Shown here: in pieces, positions 27,243-35,559 of the stretch
Numbering within the stretch: the first letter of the stretch is position 1
How the letters are laid out: the number at the start of each line of letters is the position of its first letter
NCBI RefSeq assembly: GCF_011764565.1
Contig: NZ_AP022871.1
Coordinates: 806,001 to 870,000 of the forward strand
Length of the DNA: 64,000 nt
Reading direction: 5' to 3'
Source: Phytohabitans suffuscus
GTDB taxonomy: Bacteria; Actinomycetota; Actinomycetes; Mycobacteriales; Micromonosporaceae
The notes under the pieces: generated by a model
What the model was told of the DNA's origin: nothing
Database searches by the model: none
What the model saw: only the letters and a program-made list of their open reading frames with translations
Translations under genes and position numbers: made by a program

Positions 27243-30200
27243 ATGGTCACGTTCCGTATTCTCGGTCCGCTGGAGGTGGACGGGGCGGAGGGTCGGCCCG
27301 TGCCGCTCACCGCGACCAAGCCGCGCACGCTGCTCGGCCTGCTGCTGCTCCACGCCAACCGGCCGGTGGGGGTCAGCACGCTCAGCGAGGCGCTCTGGCC
27401 GCTCAAGCCGCCCCGCACGGCCGCCGGCGCGCTGCGCACCCACGTCTCCAACCTGCGCACCTCGCTCCGCCTGACCGGGCTGACCGCGCGCCCGCCCGGG
27501 TACCAGATCGACGTCGACCCGTACGACCTGGACATGCTCCTCTTCGACCGCCTCGCCGGCGAGGGGCACCGCGCGGCGGCCCGGGGTGACCTCTCCGGCG
27601 CGGCCGACCGGTGGGAGCGGGCGCTCAGCCAGTGGCGCGGCCGGCCGCTCGACGGGCTGGAGGTCGGCGCCGCGGCCGAGTCCACATTGGCCGATCTGGC
27701 CGAACGCCGGCTCACCGTGCTCGAACACTGGGCGCAGGCCCGCCTCGCGCTCGGCGGGCACGCCGGCATGCTCCCCGCCCTCGCCGCGGCCGCCACCGAG
27801 CAGCCGCTGCGCGAACGCCTGCACGAGATGGCGATGCTCGCGCTCTACCGGTCCGGGCGGCAGGCCGAGGCGCTGGAGATGTTTCGCCAGCTGCGCCGGC
27901 GGCTCGTGGCCGACCTCGGCGTCGAGCCCGGCCACGCGCTGCAACGGCTCCAGCGCCAGATCCTCTCCGCCGACCCGGCGCTCGACCCGCCCGGCGGCAC
28001 CGCGACCGTCAGCACCGGCCCGCCGGCGCCGCGCCAGCTGCCGCCGGACATCGCCGCGTTCACCGGCCGGCACCGCGAGGTCACCTCGGCCCGCGCCCGG
28101 CTCGCCGCCTCCCCGCTGCGCCCGGCACCGCTGGTCGCGATCGACGGGCCGGGCGGCGTCGGCAAGTCCGCCCTCGCCGTCTACCTGGCGCACCGGCTCA
28201 CGCACCACTTCCCGGACGGGCAGCTCTACGTCGACCTGCAGGGCGCCACTGCGGGGCTGCGCCCGCTGCCGCCGCTGGAGGTGCTCGGCCGGTTCCTGCG
28301 CGCGCTCGGCGTACGCGGCAGCGACGTGGCCACAGTGGACGAGGCGAGCGCCGCTTTCCGGGACGCCACGGCGGGGCGGCGCCTGCTCGTCCTGCTGGAC
28401 AACGCCCACGACGCCGAGCAGGTCCGCCCGCTGCTTCCCGCCGGCGCGCGCACCGCGGTCCTGCTCACCAGCCGCCCGGTGCTGTCCACTCTGGACAACG
28501 CGGCCCACGTGCACCTCGACGTGCTCCCGCCGGCCGAGGCGATGCTGCTGCTGAGCCGCCTCGCCGGCGCCGACCGGGTGGCCGCCGACCCGGGTGGCGC
28601 GCAACGGGTGGCCACCTGGTGCGGCTGCCTCCCCCTCGCGCTGCGGATCGCCGGCGCCCGGCTCGCCGCCCGCCCCACCTGGCCGGTGCGGGAGCTGGCC
28701 GACCGGCTCTCCGACACCCGGCGCCGGCTCGACGAGCTGCGCTTCGGCGAGCTGGGCGTGCGCTCCAGCTTCCAGGTCAGCTACGAGCTGCTGCGCGACG
28801 GCGTGGAGGCGGAGGACCGGGCGGCCGCGCGGGCGTTCCCGCTCATCACGCTGCCGGACGCGGCCGACCTCAGCCTGCCGGCGGCGGCCGCGCTGCTCGA
28901 CGTGCCGCCCGCCGAGGCCGAACGGATCCTCGACCGGCTCGTCGACTGCCAGCTGCTGGCCAGCCCGGCGCCCGGCCGGTTCCGGCTGCACGACCTGCTG
29001 CGCCTGTTCGGCCGCTCGGTGACCACATCGGACGATGGCGCGCTGGTCCGGCTCCTGCGCTGGTACACGGCGAGGGCCTGGCAGGCGTACCGGCTGCTGC
29101 GCCCCGCGGACGGCCGGCCGTCGACCGCGGGCGAGTGGGCCGAGGGCGGCACCCCGTTTCCGGACGTGGACAGCGCGCTCGACTGGCTGGAGGCGGAGCG
29201 GGCCAACCTCCTGGCCGCCGTACACCAGGTCGCGCGAACCCCCGCCCTGCCCGCCGCCGCGGCGACGAGCCTGGCCCGCGCGCTGTTCGCGTTCTTCCAC
29301 GTGCGCGGCTACCTCAACGACTGGGTCGAGGTCAACGAGCTGGCCCGCGCCGCCGCCCGCCGCGCCGGCGACCCGATCGCCGAGGCACACGCGAGCCGCG
29401 ACCTGGGCGCCGCGTTCGAGGTGCGCGGCGAGTACCCGAAGGCGCTCGACTGCCTGCGCGAGGCCCTCGACCGGTACGCCGCCGCGGGCGACCGGGCCGG
29501 CGAGGCGGCCTGCCTCAACGGGCTCGGCACCGTCTTCGACAGCCTGGGCCGGCACGCCGAGGCGGCCGGGTGCCTGGAACGCAGCCTCGCCATCGTCCGC
29601 GACCTGGGTGACCGGCACGGCCAGGCGATCAGCCTCAACAACCTCGGTGACGTCTACTGTGGACTCGGAGCCTACGACCGCGCGGAAGCCAGCCTGCGCG
29701 AGGCGCTCACCATCTTCCGCGGCAACGGCAACCGGCGCAGCCAGGCCGCCGCGCTGCACAACCTGGCCCAGGTCTACGACCGGCGGGGCAGTCTCCCCGC
29801 GGCCCAGTCATGCTACGAGGAGAGCTACGCGATGTTCCTCGACCTGGGTGTCTCCGTCGGACAGGCGACCGTCCTGACCCGGCTCGGCCGCCTGCACCGC
29901 CTGCGCGGCCGGCACGCCGAGGCCCTGGACCGCCTGGGTACGGCACTGGAGCTGGCCGAGAAGGTGGACGAACGCCGGAGCGCGGCCGCCTGCCTCCGCG
30001 AGCTGGGCGCCACCCACGCGGAGATGGGCGACGCGGCGGCGGCACGGGCAGCCTGGGAGCGGGCACTGGCGATCTTCGACGCACTCGACGTCCCCGAGGC
30101 CGGCGAGGTCCGCGCCCTGCTGAGGTCCACGGTCACGCCGTCGCGGGGCGTACCCCAGAGTTCCTCCCCACAAGATCCCCACGCGCGGAATGCGATCTAG
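27243..30200 (+). CDS. AfsR/SARP-family transcriptional regulator
   Basis: The protein has 985 residues. Domains in order: an OmpR-type winged helix (about 1-95), the BTAD helical domain (about 100-245), an NB-ARC ATPase with P-loop GPGGVGKS at 302 and VLLDN further on, and TPR repeats to the end (for example ALDCLREALDRYAAAGDRAG). Such proteins activate secondary-metabolite or stress genes after ATP and partner signals; the target is unknown and no biosynthetic cluster is visible nearby. It is divergent from lysE. The TAG stop lies in the CTAG that begins a MITE-like element. Confidence 0.88.
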   Translation: MVTFRILGPLEVDGAEGRPVPLTATKPRTLLGLLLLHANRPVGVSTLSEALWPLKPPRTAAGALRTHVSNLRTSLRLTGLTARPPGYQIDVDPYDLDMLLFDRLAGEGHRAAARGDLSGAADRWERALSQWRGRPLDGLEVGAAAESTLADLAERRLTVLEHWAQARLALGGHAGMLPALAAAATEQPLRERLHEMAMLALYRSGRQAEALEMFRQLRRRLVADLGVEPGHALQRLQRQILSADPALDPPGGTATVSTGPPAPRQLPPDIAAFTGRHREVTSARARLAASPLRPAPLVAIDGPGGVGKSALAVYLAHRLTHHFPDGQLYVDLQGATAGLRPLPPLEVLGRFLRALGVRGSDVATVDEASAAFRDATAGRRLLVLLDNAHDAEQVRPLLPAGARTAVLLTSRPVLSTLDNAAHVHLDVLPPAEAMLLLSRLAGADRVAADPGGAQRVATWCGCLPLALRIAGARLAARPTWPVRELADRLSDTRRRLDELRFGELGVRSSFQVSYELLRDGVEAEDRAAARAFPLITLPDAADLSLPAAAALLDVPPAEAERILDRLVDCQLLASPAPGRFRLHDLLRLFGRSVTTSDDGALVRLLRWYTARAWQAYRLLRPADGRPSTAGEWAEGGTPFPDVDSALDWLEAERANLLAAVHQVARTPALPAAAATSLARALFAFFHVRGYLNDWVEVNELARAAARRAGDPIAEAHASRDLGAAFEVRGEYPKALDCLREALDRYAAAGDRAGEAACLNGLGTVFDSLGRHAEAAGCLERSLAIVRDLGDRHGQAISLNNLGDVYCGLGAYDRAEASLREALTIFRGNGNRRSQAAALHNLAQVYDRRGSLPAAQSCYEESYAMFLDLGVSVGQATVLTRLGRLHRLRGRHAEALDRLGTALELAEKVDERRSAAACLRELGATHAEMGDAAAARAAWERALAIFDALDVPEAGEVRALLRSTVTPSRGVPQSSSPQDPHARNAI

Positions 30201-30367
30201 GGCGTGTTTCATAAGGGCATGCCCGGCCTGCGGCGGGTCCAGGCGGCGACCAGCGGCACCGGACGAAAGGCCACATACAACACCGGTATGCGACCTTCCG
30301 CCCGGCACCACCGGACGCCGCCTCGACCTCGCCTCGGCTCGACCGACCCTTATGAAACACGCCCTAG
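30197..30367. mobile_element. Palindromic MITE-like element, copy 2 (171 bp, CTAG-bounded)
   Basis: It has the same length and ends as the copy at 4042-4212 and differs from it at three bases by eye, implying recent movement. It occupies the TAG stop of the AfsR-like gene; its outer CTAG is shared with the hairpin at 30364-30404, so one element appears to have landed on the edge of another. Confidence 0.85.
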
Positions 30368-30404
30368 AGCATTCAGGGTTCGTATCCGGCCCTAAATGCT
30401 CTAG
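30364..30404. repeat. 41-bp hairpin resembling two fused IS ends
   Basis: CTAGAGCATTCAGGG pairs with 30390-30404 (one mismatch) around an 11-base loop. Read on the minus strand, GATCTAGAGCATTTAGGG followed by ACGAACCC aligns with the right end of the IS701-like element (GATCTTGACGATTTAGGG, then ACGAACCC). It may be a minimal remnant of a related element; a terminator is the alternative. Confidence 0.55.
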
Positions 30405-32259
30405 ATCTCGAAAGTGCGCACCGCTCGCACCGATGTGGACGGACATCAACTGCCGGCTTGTCCGTTGCGGCGCTATCCGGGGGATCAGTTCGGAGGCTCG
30501 AATCTCCTTTGGGGCCGAACTCAGATCGACGGGCCGCCATGCGTCGGCGGCGTGGAATCCGTTGGCCGGGGCGGCTCGGTGCTCCGGTAGGGATCTGGTG
30601 GGTGGCCGGGAACGATCGGCACGTCGGGGAATGCCGCGCGACTGGCGCCAGACGTGGCGTCGGCTGGTCCGTCGGGACGGGCGTCGGGTGGTCCGGCAGG
30701 GGCCGGCGGGGACGGCGTGTGCGGGGGAGCGTCGCCTCGGCGAGCCCGTGTGGCGGTGGCAGCCTGAGCGCCGGCGGAAGGACGAGCTGGGTGCGGGCGG
30801 CGGTCAGCTCCTGGAACATGCTGTGAGCTATGGCGTGGGTCTGCTCCCGCGCGAACTGCTTGAGCAGGTCGTCGGCCAGGTCGCCGGCGCACCGGCACTT
30901 GTGGAGGTCTCGCCCCTCGACGGCGCAGATGCCGGTGCCGGCGAGCCGGACGAGCCTGGCCATGCTGCGCACCGGGCGGAGCAGGTGGCTCGCCACGGCC
31001 TTCTCGACGATGCCGCCGACGAGCTTGGCCACCGGGTCCGGCGCGCCGGTCACCCGGACCACCGCCTCGACGGCGCGCCCCGCTGTGCGGCCGAGCCACT
31101 CGCGCACCTCGTCGAGGATCCAGGCGATGGCGGCGAGCACGTCGCAGGCGGCGAAGGTGGTCGGCTGGCTGCGATCGCGCTCGGCGCCGGCGACGCTGGT
31201 GGGGCGTGCCGAACCGCCGCGCGTGCGCAGCTCGACGTGCTGGAGCTGGTCGAGCACCTGCGTGACCTGGGCTTCGCGGCGTTGCTCGGTCGGGAATGCC
31301 GGCGCCTCCCGCCAGGGCCGCTCTCGCTCGTCCGCCCTTCGCGGGTGGCTCTCGCCGGTGCGGTCCAGCTGCACCTTGACGACAATGTGGACGGAGCGTT
31401 CGTCCGGGGGCGCGGGGCGCGGCTCGGCGCTGTCGAGCGCGGGCCGGCGATCGCAGGCGCACGTGTCGCCGCGAAGACTCAGCCGGACCGGCTCGTGGTC
31501 CGGATGGTCCCGGGCCAGCCGGGGCCGGTCACACTCCGGACAGTCGTCGATCAGCCGCCGCCGTCTCGGAGGGACGTGCCGGACCCGGGGCGGATCGTGG
31601 GGCGGCTCGCCGGTCAGACCTGGCGCCGTCGCCGGCAGGTGCCAGACCAGCAGCCGCAGTGCCCGGCCGGGCTCGTCGGCGTATCCGAACAGCAGCGGGC
31701 AGTAGGGCAGGGTGGCGGGTCGGGAGATCGCCAGCAGGCCGACCGGGGTCGCCGGGTCGAAGTAGACGACGACCTGTGGACGCTGCCGGCGGCCGAGCAG
31801 GTGGTCGAAGAGCGCGGTGGCGTCGACCCGGTGCTCGCCGTACCGGTCGGCGCCGATCTCGCCGCGGCCGCAGACGATGGCGGCGTACGGGGCGTGGGCG
31901 GGGGTGCGCGGTGCGCAGCCGGCGGCGCGGCCGCTCGGCGTCATCCGCGGCGCCGGGAGGCTGAAGCCCGTGTCCGCGCTGAACGAGACCTCGCCGGCGG
32001 CGCGTGGCCGAAGGTCGACGCTCCGCGCCGCGGCGAAGATCCCGCTTTCCGTGCAGAGATGGTTGATCTCCAGGCGCCGCCTGCCCCCGGTGACCGTGTC
32101 GAGCGCGTGGGCCAGCGCATAGCAGGCGCTGCGCATCAGGTCGGGCCGCCCCAGGTCGCCCACCAACCAGCCGGCCTGGTCGGACGATCGGATCAACCGC
32201 CAGCCCAGCCTGCCCGGATGACCTGACCTGACGCGATCGATGGCCATGGTGCTCACCAT
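30373..32259 (-). CDS. Hypothetical protein with possible zinc-binding Cys pairs
   Basis: The protein has 628 residues and I do not recognise a family. The N-terminal 200 residues look globular. A Cys-rich stretch (DDCPECDRPRLARDHPDHEP, then CACD) could bind zinc, and a helical part near 430-500 holds KCRCAGDLADDLLKQF. The last ~130 residues are Pro/Arg-rich and may not be folded. ATG 32259 has a GGAG seven bases upstream. The frame ends inside the IS-end-like hairpin, so its final residues (about RAFRAGYEP) may derive from that element. The true C-terminus is uncertain. Confidence 0.5.
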   Translation of the reverse strand: MVSTMAIDRVRSGHPGRLGWRLIRSSDQAGWLVGDLGRPDLMRSACYALAHALDTVTGGRRRLEINHLCTESGIFAAARSVDLRPRAAGEVSFSADTGFSLPAPRMTPSGRAAGCAPRTPAHAPYAAIVCGRGEIGADRYGEHRVDATALFDHLLGRRQRPQVVVYFDPATPVGLLAISRPATLPYCPLLFGYADEPGRALRLLVWHLPATAPGLTGEPPHDPPRVRHVPPRRRRLIDDCPECDRPRLARDHPDHEPVRLSLRGDTCACDRRPALDSAEPRPAPPDERSVHIVVKVQLDRTGESHPRRADERERPWREAPAFPTEQRREAQVTQVLDQLQHVELRTRGGSARPTSVAGAERDRSQPTTFAACDVLAAIAWILDEVREWLGRTAGRAVEAVVRVTGAPDPVAKLVGGIVEKAVASHLLRPVRSMARLVRLAGTGICAVEGRDLHKCRCAGDLADDLLKQFAREQTHAIAHSMFQELTAARTQLVLPPALRLPPPHGLAEATLPRTRRPRRPLPDHPTPVPTDQPTPRLAPVARHSPTCRSFPATHQIPTGAPSRPGQRIPRRRRMAARRSEFGPKGDSSLRTDPPDSAATDKPAVDVRPHRCERCALSRSRAFRAGYEP

Positions 32260-32330
32260 GGCACGCTCCGGCCACGGCGCACATCACGCGAATACGGGGC
32301 GCCACGGCCGCGACGCCCCGCCGGGCCGGC

Positions 32331-32669
32331 TCAGACGTTGAAGCCGAGTGCCCTCAGCTGGTCGCGGCCCTCGTCGGTGATCTTGTCGGGACCCCACGGC
32401 GGGAGCCAGACCCAGTTGATGCGGAAGTCCTTCACCAGGCCGCCGCCGGGGCCGCCGACCAGCGCGGACCTCGTCTGGTCCTCGATCACGTCGGTCAGCG
32501 GGCAGGCCGCCGACGTCAGGGTCATGTCGAGGGTGGCGACGTTCTCGTCGTCGATGTGGATGCCGTACACCAGGCCCAGGTCGACCACGTTGATGCCCAG
32601 CTCGGGGTCGACGACGTCCTTCATCGCCTCTTCGACGTCGGGGACCGCCGTCTTGGCCACGTCGCTCAT
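32331..32669 (-). CDS. sufT: Iron-sulphur cluster assembly factor, SufT/MIP18-like
   Basis: The protein has 112 residues of the DUF59 (MIP18) family: DVVDPELGINVVDLGLVYGI and the motif TSAACPLTD, whose Cys is the conserved reactive one. It helps deliver or mature Fe-S clusters for client proteins. It is the last gene of the suf operon; its ATG overlaps the sufU stop (ATGA). The annotated start gives the usual family N-terminus; the longer upstream extension is out of character. Confidence 0.85.
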   Translation of the reverse strand: MSDVAKTAVPDVEEAMKDVVDPELGINVVDLGLVYGIHIDDENVATLDMTLTSAACPLTDVIEDQTRSALVGGPGGGLVKDFRINWVWLPPWGPDKITDEGRDQLRALGFNV

Positions 32670-33136
32670 GCCTTGACCTCCGAACCAGACTCGGTCGAGC
32701 CGGCCACACCGGCTCGCACCGCGGCGTCCTTGAACGCCATCCACGGCAGCAACGCGCACTTCACGCGGGCTGGGTAGCGGGCCACACCGGCGAAGGCGAT
32801 GCCGTCACCGAGCAGCTCCTCGTCGGGCGTGACCTGGCCGCGGCCGCCCATCAGCTCGACGAAGCCGTCGACGATCTCGAACGCGTGCCCGGCCTGCTGG
32901 CCGCGCAGCAGCTCGTGCAGCACGCTCGCCGAGGCCTGGCTGATCGAGCAGCCCATGCCGTCGTACGAGATGTCGCGGAGCACGTCGCCCTCGGCGTTCA
33001 CCCGGATGGTGACCTCGTCACCGCAGGTGGGGTTGACGTGGTGTGCCTCTCCCGCGAAGGGCTCCCGCAGGCCGCGGCCGTGCGGGTGCTTGTAGTGGTC
33101 GAGGATGATCTCCTGGTACAGCTGCTCGAACTCCAT
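32666..33136 (-). CDS. sufU: Fe-S assembly sulphur relay protein SufU
   Basis: The protein has 156 residues. The three conserved Cys are Cys38 (NPTCGD), Cys63 (GMGCSIS) and Cys127 (VKCALLPW), with Asp40 completing the zinc site. In Gram-positive bacteria SufU takes persulphide from SufS by zinc exchange rather than acting as a simple scaffold. It overlaps sufS by one base (TGATG) and sufT by four. Confidence 0.9.
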   Translation of the reverse strand: MEFEQLYQEIILDHYKHPHGRGLREPFAGEAHHVNPTCGDEVTIRVNAEGDVLRDISYDGMGCSISQASASVLHELLRGQQAGHAFEIVDGFVELMGGRGQVTPDEELLGDGIAFAGVARYPARVKCALLPWMAFKDAAVRAGVAGSTESGSEVKA

Positions 33137-34428
33137 CAGCCGAACACCTTCCGGACCTGATCGAGGCCACGCACGAGGGCGTCGACCTCGCCGGTCGTCG
33201 TGTAGAGGTAGAACGACGCCCTGGTCATCGCCGGCACTCCGTACCGGACGCAGAGCGGGCGGGCGCAGTGGTGCCCGACCCTCACCTCAACACCGAGCGA
33301 GTCGAGAATCTGCCCCACGTCGTGCGGGTGTATCCCGTCGAGCCCGAACGAGATCGTGCCGCCCCGCCCCACCGGCGTGGTCGGGCCGAAGACGCGCAGG
33401 CCGGGCACGGTGGCGAGCGCGTCCAGCGCGTACGCCGCCAGCTCCTTCTCGTGCCAGCGGATCGCCTCCATGCCGATACCGGTGAGGTAGTCGACGGCGG
33501 CGCCCAGCCCGACGGCCTCGGCGATCGGCGGCGTACCCGCCTCGAACCGGGCCGGCGGCGCCGCGAACGTCGACCGCTCCATGGTGACCGTCTCGATCAT
33601 CGAGCCGCCGCCGAGCACGGGCGGCATCCGCTCCAGCAGCTCGTACCGCCCCCACAGCACGCCGATGCCGGTGGGCCCGCACATCTTGTGCCCGGTGAAC
33701 GCCAGGAAGTCGGCGTCCAGGTCGGCCACGTCGACCGGGATGTGCGGCGCGGCCTGCGAGGCGTCGAGCAGTACCAGCGCACCCACCTCGCGCGCCCGCG
33801 CGGTGATGGCGGAGGTGGGGTTGATGGTGCCGAGCACGTTCGAGACCAGCGCGTACGACACGAGCCTGGTGCGCTCGTTGACCACCTCGTCGAGGCTCTC
33901 CAGGTCGAGGCGGCCGGCGTCGGTCACCCGGAACCACCGCAGCGTCGCGCCGGTGCGCTCGCACAGCAGCTGCCAGGGAACGATGTTGGAGTGGTGCTCC
34001 ATCTCGGAGATCACGATCTCGTCGCCGGGGCCGAACGCGAGGCGCGAGCCGGCCGGCGAGTTGGAGATCGCGTACGCCACGAGGTTGATCGCCTCGGTCG
34101 CGTTCTTGGTGAAGACGATCTCCTCGGGGCGCGCGGCGTTGACGAAGCGGGCGACCTTGGCGCGAGCCCCCTCGTACGCCTCCGTCGCCTCGGTGCCGAC
34201 CTGGTGCACCGAGCGGGCGACGTTGGCGTTGTGGTGCTCGTAGTGCTCCCGCATCGCGTCGATCACCTGGCGCGGCTTCTGCGACGTGTTGCCGCTGTCC
34301 AGGTAGACCATCGGGTGGCCGTTGACCTCCCGACCCAGGATCGGGAAGTCGGCGCGCACCTTCTCCACGTCGAGGCGCGGCACGTCGCCGTACTGCGGCA
34401 TGCCCTCCGGGATCGTGATGGTGGTCAT
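33136..34428 (-). CDS. sufS: Cysteine desulphurase SufS
   Basis: The protein has 430 residues, a group II class V aminotransferase fold. The PLP Lys is in FTGHKMCGPTG, the cofactor-binding His in ISEMEHHSNIVPW, and the sulphur-accepting Cys in VGHHCARPLC. It converts Cys to Ala and passes sulphur to SufU. It lies between sufC (13 bases upstream) and sufU (one-base overlap), fitting one transcript. Confidence 0.92.
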   Translation of the reverse strand: MTTITIPEGMPQYGDVPRLDVEKVRADFPILGREVNGHPMVYLDSGNTSQKPRQVIDAMREHYEHHNANVARSVHQVGTEATEAYEGARAKVARFVNAARPEEIVFTKNATEAINLVAYAISNSPAGSRLAFGPGDEIVISEMEHHSNIVPWQLLCERTGATLRWFRVTDAGRLDLESLDEVVNERTRLVSYALVSNVLGTINPTSAITARAREVGALVLLDASQAAPHIPVDVADLDADFLAFTGHKMCGPTGIGVLWGRYELLERMPPVLGGGSMIETVTMERSTFAAPPARFEAGTPPIAEAVGLGAAVDYLTGIGMEAIRWHEKELAAYALDALATVPGLRVFGPTTPVGRGGTISFGLDGIHPHDVGQILDSLGVEVRVGHHCARPLCVRYGVPAMTRASFYLYTTTGEVDALVRGLDQVRKVFG

Positions 34429-34441
34429 CGGTGAGTACCCC

Positions 34442-35215
34442 TCAGGCGGTGGCCGGTCCGGCCCCCGCCAGGTAGCGCTCGTAGCCTTCGGCTTCGAGCT
34501 TTTCGGCGAGCTCGGGGCCGCCCTCTTCGACGATCCGCCCGGCCACGAAGACGTGGACGAAGTCGGGCTGGATGTAGCGGAGGATGCGGGTGTAGTGGGT
34601 GATCAGCAGGAGGCCGGTCTCGCCGGTGGCGCGGACGCGGTTGACGCCCTCGCTGACCACCCGCAGCGCGTCGATGTCGAGGCCGGAGTCGGTCTCGTCG
34701 AGCACGGCGACCTTGGGCTTGAGCAGCTCCAGCTGGACGATCTCGTGGCGCTTCTTCTCACCGCCGGAGAAGCCCTCGTTGACGTTGCGCTGGGCGAACG
34801 CCGGGTCCATGTGCAGCCGCTCCATCGCGCCGCGCAGCTCGCCGGCCCAGGTGCGCAGCTTGGGCGCCTCGCCGTCGACCGCGGTCTTGGCGGTGCGCAG
34901 GAAGTTGGCCACCGAGACGCCGGGCACCTCGACCGGGTACTGCATCGCGAGGAAGAGGCCGGCGCGGGCCCGCTCGTCGACGCTCAGGGAGAGCACGTCG
35001 ACGCCGTCGAGGGTGACCGAGCCGCCGGTGACCTCGTACTTGGGGTGGCCGGCGATCGAGTAGGCCAGCGTGGACTTGCCCGACCCGTTCGGCCCCATGA
35101 TCGCGTGGGTCTCCCCCGCCTTCACGGTCAGGTTGACGCCCGCCAGGATCGGCTTCAGCTCGCCCTCGGGCAGCTTGACCGACACCTGCAGGTCGCGGAT
35201 CTCCAGGGTGCTCAT
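34442..35215 (-). CDS. sufC: Fe-S assembly ATPase SufC
   Basis: The protein has 257 residues with Walker A GPNGSGKST, signature FSGGEKKRHEI and Walker B KVAVLDETDSGLDID, the last being specific to SufC. It drives the SufBCD scaffold by ATP hydrolysis. ATG overlaps the stop of the Rieske gene by four bases. Confidence 0.92.
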   Translation of the reverse strand: MSTLEIRDLQVSVKLPEGELKPILAGVNLTVKAGETHAIMGPNGSGKSTLAYSIAGHPKYEVTGGSVTLDGVDVLSLSVDERARAGLFLAMQYPVEVPGVSVANFLRTAKTAVDGEAPKLRTWAGELRGAMERLHMDPAFAQRNVNEGFSGGEKKRHEIVQLELLKPKVAVLDETDSGLDIDALRVVSEGVNRVRATGETGLLLITHYTRILRYIQPDFVHVFVAGRIVEEGGPELAEKLEAEGYERYLAGAGPATA

Positions 35216-35559
35216 GACGGGTCGACTCCATTGCTAGGCGTAGGGCGTCCGTTTTCATCAACTGCGACATACACGTCGCCGTCGCGGACCTCGACGGGGT
35301 AGACCGGGACCGGCTCGGTGGCCGGCAGGCCGGTCGGCTCGCCGGTGCGCAGGTCGAAGCGGGAGCCGTGCAGCCAGCACTCGAGCGTGCAGCCGTCGAC
35401 CTCGCCCTCCGACAGCGGCACGTCGGCGTGCGAGCAGACGTCGTGGATGGCGTAGAAGTTGTCGTCTTCGGCGTGCACCACGGCGACCTCGGTGCCGTCG
35501 ATGTCGGCGGCGATCGAGGTGCCCTTGGGGACGTCTTCGACCGAGCAGACCTTGATCAT
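35212..35559 (-). CDS. Rieske-type ferredoxin in the suf operon
   Basis: The protein has 115 residues. The Rieske cluster ligands are Cys42/His44 (VCSHAD) and Cys61/His64 (ECWLHGS). It resembles ferredoxin subunits of non-heme iron dioxygenases, but its place between sufD and sufC, with four-base overlaps on both sides, is typical of actinobacterial suf operons and suggests electron donation during cluster assembly. That role is inferred. Confidence 0.88.
   Translation of the reverse strand: MIKVCSVEDVPKGTSIAADIDGTEVAVVHAEDDNFYAIHDVCSHADVPLSEGEVDGCTLECWLHGSRFDLRTGEPTGLPATEPVPVYPVEVRDGDVYVAVDENGRPTPSNGVDPS

Noticed and set aside
35212-35559. Rieske protein as a dioxygenase subunit
   Set aside because: No oxygenase gene is nearby and it overlaps sufD and sufC, so a suf role fits better.
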